This document shows positions 1-4,202 of a stretch of DNA of 6,214 bases, piece by piece (position 1 is the stretch's first letter; each line of letters starts with the position of its first letter). The translations under genes and the position numbers were made by a program. The notes under the pieces were generated by a model. That model saw only the letters and a program-made list of their open reading frames with translations. It was not told the origin of the DNA and made no database searches. Source of the stretch: Candidatus Aenigmatarchaeota archaeon (GTDB taxonomy: Archaea; Aenigmatarchaeota; Aenigmatarchaeia; QMZS01); NCBI GenBank assembly GCA_003663355.1, contig QMZV01000042.1, positions 1-6,214 of the forward strand. Reading direction: 5' to 3'.

Positions 1-225
1 ATTAATTACTTCAACAAATTCATTTTCAAAATTCAATTTATATTTTTTTCTTTCTTTAACAAGAATTTTTGAGTTAACAAGATATTTTAAAGAATTGTCA
101 AGAGGATTATTGGCAAGTTTTGTTAATTTTAAAATTTCTTTCCTGCTCAAAGATTTTCCTGGGACCTCTGAAAATAAATAAAGAATTTTTATGTTTGATT
201 TTGTTACTAAGTTTATTGATATCAT
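1..225 (-). CDS. Winged-helix DNA-binding domain protein, N-terminal 75 residues (3' end beyond left edge)
   Basis: The reading frame is open from an ATG at 225 to the window edge, so only the first 75 residues are visible and the C-terminus is missing. It begins MISINLVTKSNIKILYLFSE and has the helix-helix-helix-wing pattern of a winged HTH: a first helix (about residues 8-20), a second introduced by SLSRKEILKL (25-34), a recognition helix around NPLDNSLKYLVNSKIL (40-55), and a basic wing KERKKYKLN (57-65). In archaea, domains like this often stand alone as regulators or are fused to a nucleotidyltransferase or other effector. The effector, if any, lies outside the window. An in-frame stop at 259-261 and no other ATG support this start. 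The gene begins 13 bases after the 39-codon ORF and may share its transcript. The fold is a pattern-based call and the function is unknown. Confidence 0.7.
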   Translation of the reverse strand, partial: MISINLVTKSNIKILYLFSEVPGKSLSRKEILKLTKLANNPLDNSLKYLVNSKILVKERKKYKLNFENEFVEVIN

Positions 226-238
226 CTTATCAGTTTTT

Positions 239-358
239 CTAAAATAAATACAAAAGGCTTAACAATCTAAAAAATATTTTGCCTTCTCTATCTTTTTCTG
301 ATTCTTTAAGTTTTACAATACATCCAATCTCCATTAATTCATGAAACTTTTTACTCAT
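239..358 (-). CDS. Small 39-residue protein resembling the recognition helix and wing of a winged-HTH regulator
   Basis: The ORF begins MSKKFHELMEIGCIVKLK and continues through EKDREGKIFFRL to a hydrophobic tail ending LLYLF. An amphipathic helix ending in MEIGCIVK, followed by a charged hairpin and a KIFFRL strand, looks like the last third of a winged-helix domain (recognition helix plus wing), but the preceding helices are absent. The start is supported by a TATA-like element on the same strand centred about 26 bases upstream, the spacing expected for a leaderless archaeal mRNA. The ORF lies 13 bases before the winged-helix gene and in a different frame. It may be a real small protein translated with its neighbour, or the surviving end of a decayed regulator. 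No function can be assigned. Confidence 0.5.
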   Translation of the reverse strand: MSKKFHELMEIGCIVKLKESEKDREGKIFFRLLSLLYLF

Positions 359-360
359 AA

Positions 361-415
361 TTAGGTATAAATTGGTTTTTTATATAAATAGATTACTCTT
401 TTTTAGGTATTAATT
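361..415. repeat. Pair of 13-base direct repeats flanking a TATA box (possible operator)
   Basis: TTAGGTATAAATT at 361-373 and TTAGGTATTAATT at 403-415 differ at one of 13 positions and start 42 bases apart, about four helical turns, so both copies would lie on a similar face of the DNA. One copy lies immediately before the 39-codon ORF start and the other upstream of its TATA box. This geometry is compatible with binding sites for an autoregulating winged-helix protein. That role is inference, and the sequence is AT-rich enough for chance to matter. Confidence 0.4.
379..390 (-). promoter_or_regulatory. TATA-like promoter element for the 39-codon ORF and the winged-helix gene
   Basis: Read on the - strand the element is TATTTATATAAA, a good archaeal TATA match. 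Its centre is about 26 bases before the ATG at 358, so transcription would start at or next to that codon and give a leaderless message. It sits between the two 13-base direct repeats. No transcription data support it; the call rests on sequence and spacing. Confidence 0.5.
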
Positions 416-628
416 TTACTCAAATCTAACAAATTAAGAAATATGGTTAATTTTGCAAAATCAATTCTTTGTTCATTTAAGTGATGAATTTCCATCAGAA
501 AACTGATAAAATATTTAAATAAATTAAGTTAGTATCATTATTGTGATGAAACTAAATGAGGTTGAATGTGGATAAAATTTCGTGAGAAAGCTTATAATAA
601 AAGTTTAACCCCTTTATAAATCCACTAT

Positions 629-647
629 GAAAACTCTCAAAGTTTTC
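629..647 (-). terminator. Short hairpin across the stop codon of the AglB/STT3-like gene
   Basis: GAAAACT (629-635) and AGTTTTC (641-647) form a perfect 7-base inverted repeat with a 5-base loop that contains part of the stop codon. It could help end the transcript or protect its 3' end. The stem is short and A/U-rich and is not followed by a clean U run, so it may be fortuitous. Confidence 0.25.
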
Positions 648-1626
648 CAGATGCTAAATCCTCTCTAAATTTCTCAACTTTGAATTTGAACAATTTTACT
701 TCTGGAGTTAGATAAGCGGGTTCAAAATATTTCAGGCCTTCTCCATTGTAGAAAAACATTCTTGTAAACATTGAATTTTCTATTTGAGGTGGCATGTAAA
801 TTACAACTTGAAAACTTGGATCAACCCACAGAGTTCCAGGAACCGGAGCATCTGAATAATTTAATCTCAAGTAGGTATTGTTTTGATTAATCACTAAGTT
901 TTTAATTTTATAATATTTTCCTTCCTGGAAAAGAAGAGGTTCAATTTTTTGAGTGTTGTTTTTATAAAATATTTTCAAAATAAAAGGCCCATAAAGTAAT
1001 GCTGTTCCGTTCTCTAATAAAAGTTTCTTCTCACCCTGCAATCTTACTGTAATGTAATCATAAGCTTTGCCCTTTCCTTTTTCAGGGTCCCAGTTTGAAA
1101 AATAACTCCACCAGTGAGATTTTCCAATCAAATCGCTTGAAACCAATTCATACAATTCTGAACAATTTCCAAGATAAGTTTCTAAAATTTTTGCTGCTTT
1201 TGTTTCATTTGAAGTATATAATACTCCAGCCATGTCCTGCATTCTACTTGTTATGCAATATTCCACCCCGTTTTCTTCCTTTATATAACCTCCTCTATCT
1301 GCAATACAATCCAGACCGTTTAAATCATTAACTGGAGTATGCCTTATTGAATTTTGACTCCCTCCATCATAAATTGTTTTTCTTTCTGAAAGGGCAGCAA
1401 TCCAATACCCAGGGTCCCAATAAGTTGCAACAACCGTGCATTCCGGAGTATTATTTTTGAGCCAGTTCATTGAATCCGCCCAGTATTTTGATATTCCCGT
1501 TCCATAATGTTTAGCCATCTGCTCTGAAGTGCTGTAAATAGAATACAAAGAATAAGAAGTGACAATTATTAAAATAATAAACAGGACTGCAGAGCAATAC
1601 AATCCAATCTTATTTTTCTCCACCAT
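637..1626 (-). CDS. AglB/STT3-like oligosaccharyltransferase C-terminal domain protein, single membrane helix, lacking the multi-spanning catalytic half
   Basis: The 329 residues match the last transmembrane helix and the outward-facing domain of archaeal oligosaccharyltransferases (AglB/STT3 family), which transfer lipid-linked glycans to Asn in N-X-S/T sequons. A hydrophobic segment spans residues about 8-31. It is followed by WADSMNWLKNNTPECTVVAT (49-68), typical of the start of the soluble domain, and by YWDPG (69-73) where the family has the sequon-binding WWDYG. DLIGKSHWW (165-173) sits where the family's DK/MI motif would be expected, and TRMFFYNGEGLKYFEP (288-303) resembles the conserved C-terminal part. 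Family members are normally about 600-950 residues with 11-13 helices carrying the catalytic acidic residues; those are absent, and the preceding 23 bases end in the GTPase stop codon. It may therefore be half of a split enzyme, an accessory subunit or a degraded copy. It is probably cotranscribed with the GTPase. A TATA-like sequence at 1635-1643 could also start transcription inside the ORF, near the TTG codon of residue 9. Confidence 0.75.
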   Translation of the reverse strand: MVEKNKIGLYCSAVLFIILIIVTSYSLYSIYSTSEQMAKHYGTGISKYWADSMNWLKNNTPECTVVATYWDPGYWIAALSERKTIYDGGSQNSIRHTPVNDLNGLDCIADRGGYIKEENGVEYCITSRMQDMAGVLYTSNETKAAKILETYLGNCSELYELVSSDLIGKSHWWSYFSNWDPEKGKGKAYDYITVRLQGEKKLLLENGTALLYGPFILKIFYKNNTQKIEPLLFQEGKYYKIKNLVINQNNTYLRLNYSDAPVPGTLWVDPSFQVVIYMPPQIENSMFTRMFFYNGEGLKYFEPAYLTPEVKLFKFKVEKFREDLASGKL

Positions 1627-1649
1627 AAAATTCTTTTATATCTTATTTA

Positions 1650-2792
1650 TTATCTTCCTGCAATGATTTCTATAACATCAAGATTTTTCAATTTATAATC
1701 TTTCCCAATCCTCTGTTTTGTTTTCACATCTACTGCAGAAATGAACTTTTTTCCAAAGTCCTCGTGAATTTTGTAGGCAAAATCCAATGCTGTTGAATCA
1801 GGAGGCATCAAAAAAGCATCTGGCAAAACTCTTCCCTCTTTATCGGCAAGTTTCTTAACTCCTCCTGGGAAAACAACAATATATTTTAGAAGATCAAAAA
1901 CAGCTTTATTTATCACTTCTTGCACCCCTGTAGAACCAAATTTTTTCAGAATTTTTTTAATTTTTTCCAGAGCCTCTCTCTGCTTATCCGTAACTTTGCC
2001 AATTATTTTAAAATCATTATCTCCAGGAATATATTTAATTAGTTTGTTTTTTTCAGCTTCCTTTAAGGCAAGTTCTGCTTCAGCCGAACACGGAATTGCC
2101 CCTATTTTAATTAAATCTTTAATCCATTTCTCTGACTCTACTTTATCAACTTTGTTTGCAGCAATTATTATTGGATTAATTTTTTCCCTTAATTTCTTTA
2201 CAAAATCAAATTTGTTTTCATATGACCATGTTTTAATTCTTTCTGTAAAATTTAATTTTTTTATTGTCTCTGAAACTAATGAAGTTGAAACCTTCAAACC
2301 GGATAACTGCTTTGCTATATCTTTTACATCATTTATTTTTTTCCAATTTCTTTCAAGAATTGATAAAAACCAATAATTTATTTCATCCTCTAAAAATTTT
2401 ACATCCTCTAATGGATTGTGATCAAAACACTCTCTTCCATTACTATCAGTTGTTCCAGAAGCATCAACAACATGAATTAAGCAATCTGCCTGCCTTAAAT
2501 CATCTAAGAATTTATTTCCCATCCCTCTTCCTTTGTGAGCACCAGGAACAAGTCCTGCAACATCAATTAATTCAACTGGAACAAATCTGTTTCCTTCTAT
2601 GCAAAAACCAACTCTTGGGTTGCATTTTACTTTGAAAAATTTCTCCGGGCACTCTACTCTAACAAAACCAAATCCAATATTTGGATTAATTGTTGTAAAT
2701 GGAAAATTTCCTATTTTTGCATTGATTAAAGTTGCAGCCCTAAAAAAGGTTGATTTTCCAGAATTCGGTTTCCCAACAATCCCTATCTTCAT
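1650..2792 (-). CDS. ychF: YchF-like Obg-family GTPase with C-terminal TGS domain
   Basis: This is a translation-associated P-loop GTPase of the Obg/YchF family, complete at 380 residues (family about 360-400). The G1 loop is GKPNSGKST (7-15), the Obg-type switch I is FPFTTINPN (30-38), G3 is DVAGLVPGAHKGRG (77-90), G4 is NKVD (213-216) and G5 is SAE (236-238). A helical insertion occupies about 120-210, and a TGS domain (about 303-379) ends the protein with LDVIEIIAGR. Bacterial YchF has an altered G4 (NxxE) and uses ATP; the intact NKxD here predicts guanine specificity, as in archaeal relatives. Family members bind ribosomes and are linked to translation or stress control. The ATG at 2792 directly precedes the P-loop strand, so the start is secure. 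The gene diverges from the pilin-like gene across only 24 bases and leads into the AglB/STT3-like gene 23 bases downstream. Confidence 0.92.
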   Translation of the reverse strand: MKIGIVGKPNSGKSTFFRAATLINAKIGNFPFTTINPNIGFGFVRVECPEKFFKVKCNPRVGFCIEGNRFVPVELIDVAGLVPGAHKGRGMGNKFLDDLRQADCLIHVVDASGTTDSNGRECFDHNPLEDVKFLEDEINYWFLSILERNWKKINDVKDIAKQLSGLKVSTSLVSETIKKLNFTERIKTWSYENKFDFVKKLREKINPIIIAANKVDKVESEKWIKDLIKIGAIPCSAEAELALKEAEKNKLIKYIPGDNDFKIIGKVTDKQREALEKIKKILKKFGSTGVQEVINKAVFDLLKYIVVFPGGVKKLADKEGRVLPDAFLMPPDSTALDFAYKIHEDFGKKFISAVDVKTKQRIGKDYKLKNLDVIEIIAGR

Positions 2793-2801
2793 AAATATTT
2801 A
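2790..2801 (+). promoter_or_regulatory. TATA-like promoter element for the pilin-like gene
   Basis: CATAAATATTTA on the + strand is centred about 21 bases before the ATG at 2817, close to archaeal TATA spacing for a leaderless transcript. It overlaps the start codon of the divergent GTPase gene (2790-2792), so promoter binding for one gene would cover the first bases of the other. Confidence 0.4.
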
Positions 2802-2816
2802 ATTGTTTTTCCTATT

Positions 2817-3098
2817 ATGCAAGGATATTTATTCTCATTAGAAGTTCTAATTGCTGTTATTATTCTGATGTTTCCTGTTCTTACAATTACTCTAAATCCA
2901 ATGGAATTTAACAACAAGAATGAAAAAATATACAATGCTTTGGAGTTGCTTGAAAAAGAAAATAAATTAGATGAAATAGAAAATAGTTTGGATGTAGATT
3001 TCAATCTTTCAGTTTCACCTGAATGCAATGGAAACGAGATATATTATCTTGTTGTTTCTGGAACAAACAAATTTAAAGTTATAAAGGTTTGTTATTGA
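2817..3098 (+). CDS. Small membrane-anchored pilin-like protein
   Basis: This 93-residue protein begins MQGYLFSLEVLIAVIILMFP: a very short N-terminus with a small residue (G3), a glutamate at position 9, then a hydrophobic helix to about residue 26. This layout resembles archaeal type IV pilin-like proteins (class III signal peptides), but the distance from G3 to the glutamate does not fit the standard cleavage rule exactly, so processing is uncertain. The rest is hydrophilic: a charged helix (about 33-57) and strands containing C70 and C92, which could form a disulfide outside the cell. There is no Shine-Dalgarno sequence and a TATA-like box lies just upstream. The gene ends 4 bases from the convergent regulator gene. 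No prepilin peptidase or pilus ATPase is in the window, so a pilus role is inference. Confidence 0.6.
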   Translation: MQGYLFSLEVLIAVIILMFPVLTITLNPMEFNNKNEKIYNALELLEKENKLDEIENSLDVDFNLSVSPECNGNEIYYLVVSGTNKFKVIKVCY

Positions 3099-3102
3099 TC
3101 TT

Positions 3103-3819
3103 TCAAAAATTAGAATCTCTCAACTTCTTAATCAAACCCTCTGTTGTAGAAACATAAGAAATTGCAAGGGGCAGTCTCTCAAGTTTTGCAATTCTCAAAG
3201 CAATTTCATCTGCCTTTTTTATTCCATGCAGAACAACCAATCCTGGCCTTAAGTTTGTTAATCTTATAGCCACTAAAGGGGACCTTCCCCTTTCTAAATT
3301 TGTAAAGATCAAGCAATGCTTATTTATTAAAGGAGCTATTCTTGATAACTCAATAGGTGAAAAATTTATTATTGCTTCTTTACTATTTATCAAGGAATAT
3401 CCATAAATATCCCCATCTTCAAACTCATAGCAGGGTTCTCCATGAATCTGCGACAAGAAATCTTTAATTCTTACAGGTTTTTCAAAATCTTTACTTATAA
3501 AAATAGAGGATTTAAAATCAGGAGTTTTGTAAATGGTTGAAAATTCATTAACAATTTTTCCTCCTCTTTTTAAATCTGTATTTATAATTGCATTAACAAA
3601 TTTTAAAATTATTTTTGTCCCAGGAGATTTTCTTCTTCCTGATTCATAATCAGAGATTACGCTTGCACTCATATTTAGTTCTTTTGATAACTCGGTCTGA
3701 GAAATCTTGAACAATTGTCTCCATTTTTTAATTGTCTCCCATGGGGTTTTTGAAAGAACAATTTCTCCTGCAATTTTCTTTTTTAGTTCCTCTATCTCCT
3801 CCATAAATAAGAAACTCAT
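3103..3819 (-). CDS. Archaeal XRE-type helix-turn-helix transcriptional regulator
   Basis: The 238-residue protein has a Cro/CI-type HTH at about 30-67: WRQLFKISQTELSKEL, then the recognition helix SASVISDYESGRRKSPG. This is followed by a conserved FVNAIINTDLKRGGKIV segment and a C-terminal domain (about 108-236) containing the stretches CLIFTNLERGRSPLVAIRLT and GLVVLHGIKKADEIALRIAK. The combination matches a widespread archaeal regulator family of about this length whose ligand and targets are not known to me. The first ATG (3819) gives an extra MSFLF. The second ATG at 3804, giving MEEIEELKKK, is equally plausible, because the TATA-like sequence at 3831-3842 would place the transcript start between the two. 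The gene diverges from rps28e across 34 bases, so it could influence ribosomal-protein transcription. Confidence 0.85.
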   Translation of the reverse strand: MSFLFMEEIEELKKKIAGEIVLSKTPWETIKKWRQLFKISQTELSKELNMSASVISDYESGRRKSPGTKIILKFVNAIINTDLKRGGKIVNEFSTIYKTPDFKSSIFISKDFEKPVRIKDFLSQIHGEPCYEFEDGDIYGYSLINSKEAIINFSPIELSRIAPLINKHCLIFTNLERGRSPLVAIRLTNLRPGLVVLHGIKKADEIALRIAKLERLPLAISYVSTTEGLIKKLRDSNF

Positions 3820-3822
3820 TTT

Positions 3823-3842
3823 AGAATATTAAATTATTTAGG
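3823..3842. promoter_or_regulatory. AT-rich shared promoter region between the HTH regulator and rps28e
   Basis: The 34-base divergent gap holds AATATTAAATTA on the + strand, centred about 25 bases before the rps28e ATG at 3854, and CTAAATAATTTA-like sequence on the - strand for the regulator. The two elements overlap, so the two promoters probably compete or are jointly controlled. There is no room for separate leaders. Confidence 0.4.
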
Positions 3843-3853
3843 TTTATCAATAT

Positions 3854-4042
3854 ATGGCGGAAGCAGCAGAAGTTATTAGAGTGATTAGAAGAGAGGGGCC
3901 AAAAGGAATAAGTATTGTTAAGTGTAAATTATTGGAAGGGGATAAGAAAAATAAAATTCTTGAAAGGGCTGTAATTGGGAAAATTAAGGTTGGTGATATT
4001 ATTTATTTAAAGGAAACAGAAATGGAAACTTTAAGTGTTTAA
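3854..4042 (+). CDS. rps28e: 30S ribosomal protein S28e (eS28)
   Basis: The 62-residue protein is a recognisable eS28, a small-subunit protein present in archaea and eukaryotes but not bacteria. Family features are the N-terminal AEVIRVIRREGPKG (5-18), the central strand IVKCKLLEGDKKNKILERAV (21-40) and the ending GDIIYLKETEMET (47-59). The usual archaeal length is about 65-75 residues, so this copy is slightly short at the N-terminus. The start fits a leaderless message: a TATA-like element lies about 25 bases upstream and there is no Shine-Dalgarno sequence. It is followed 2 bases later by rpl24e, the classical archaeal pairing. Confidence 0.95.
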   Translation: MAEAAEVIRVIRREGPKGISIVKCKLLEGDKKNKILERAVIGKIKVGDIIYLKETEMETLSV

Positions 4043-4044
4043 TT

Positions 4045-4200
4045 ATGCCAAAATGCTCTTATTGTGGGAAGAATCTAAAAAAAGGTTCTGGAGTGATGTT
4101 TGTAAACAATAAAGGCCAGATTTTCTATTTTTGCTCTTCAAAGTGCAGAAAATATTTTAAAATGGGAAGAAAAAAAGGAAAATGGGCAGAGAAAAAATAA
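4045..4200 (+). CDS. rpl24e: 50S ribosomal protein L24e (eL24), zinc-ribbon type
   Basis: This 51-residue protein begins MPKCSYCGKNLKKGSG and continues to IFYFCSSKCRKYFKMGRKKG and a basic tail ending WAEKK. It is the archaeal form of eL24, a large-subunit protein. The four zinc ligands are visible as C4-x2-C7 and C30-x3-C34. The ATG lies 2 bases after the rps28e stop, so the two are almost certainly one transcript. The usual archaeal neighbours rpl7ae (upstream) and ndk (downstream) are not adjacent here. The gene ends 2 bases from the convergent surface-protein stop codon. Confidence 0.95.
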   Translation: MPKCSYCGKNLKKGSGVMFVNNKGQIFYFCSSKCRKYFKMGRKKGKWAEKK

Positions 4201-4202
4201 AA
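4168..4202 (-). terminator. U-rich termination tracts downstream of the surface-protein gene
   Basis: Immediately after the - strand stop codon, the transcript would read TTTTATTTTTTC and, about 16 bases further, a run of seven U followed by C and UU. Oligo-U tracts are the known archaeal intrinsic termination signal. Here they are the antisense of the lysine-rich 3' end of rpl24e, so termination would occur inside the convergent gene. The A-rich lysine codons could produce this by chance. Confidence 0.4.

Larger units (their letters stand above)
359..636. other. AT-rich intergenic region with possible divergent promoter sequence
   Basis: No convincing gene occupies this stretch. It contains the promoter and direct repeats described separately and an AT-rich segment at 511-529 that could act as a TATA element in either direction. 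On the - strand this segment precedes an ATG at 495 that opens a 30-codon ORF (403-495, beginning MEIHHLNEQR). On the + strand it precedes an ATG at 546 that opens only nine codons (MKLNEVECG, then stop). Neither ORF has a recognisable family. From about 550 to 636 nothing more than short AT-rich sequence is visible, apart from the hairpin at its end. Confidence 0.5.

Noticed and set aside
227..509. 11-base inverted repeat TTATCAGTTTT (227-237) and AAAACTGATAA (499-509)
   Set aside because: In sequence this AT-rich, one such match over several hundred bases is expected by chance, and nothing between the copies looks like a mobile element.
481..570. Possible box C/D guide RNA: GTGATGA at 481 and 543, CTGA at 503
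   Set aside because: The spacing from 503 to 543 is too long for a D'/C' pair and no CTGA follows the second box C, so a complete C/D architecture is missing.
546..575. Nine-codon + strand ORF MKLNEVECG, which resembles the start of a FeoA-like protein
   Set aside because: It stops after nine codons and no frame downstream continues a FeoA-like sequence.
1095..1331. Open + strand frame of 78 codons
   Set aside because: It is antisense to the AglB/STT3-like gene, has no promoter or recognisable protein features, and is a by-product of low GC content.
1996..2802. Three overlapping open + strand frames (1996-2376, 2264-2635, 2599-2802)
   Set aside because: All are antisense to the well-supported GTPase gene and encode low-complexity, family-less sequence.
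2789..3028. Open - strand frame of 79 codons
   Set aside because: It is antisense to the pilin-like gene, which has a promoter-like box and a coherent membrane-protein sequence.
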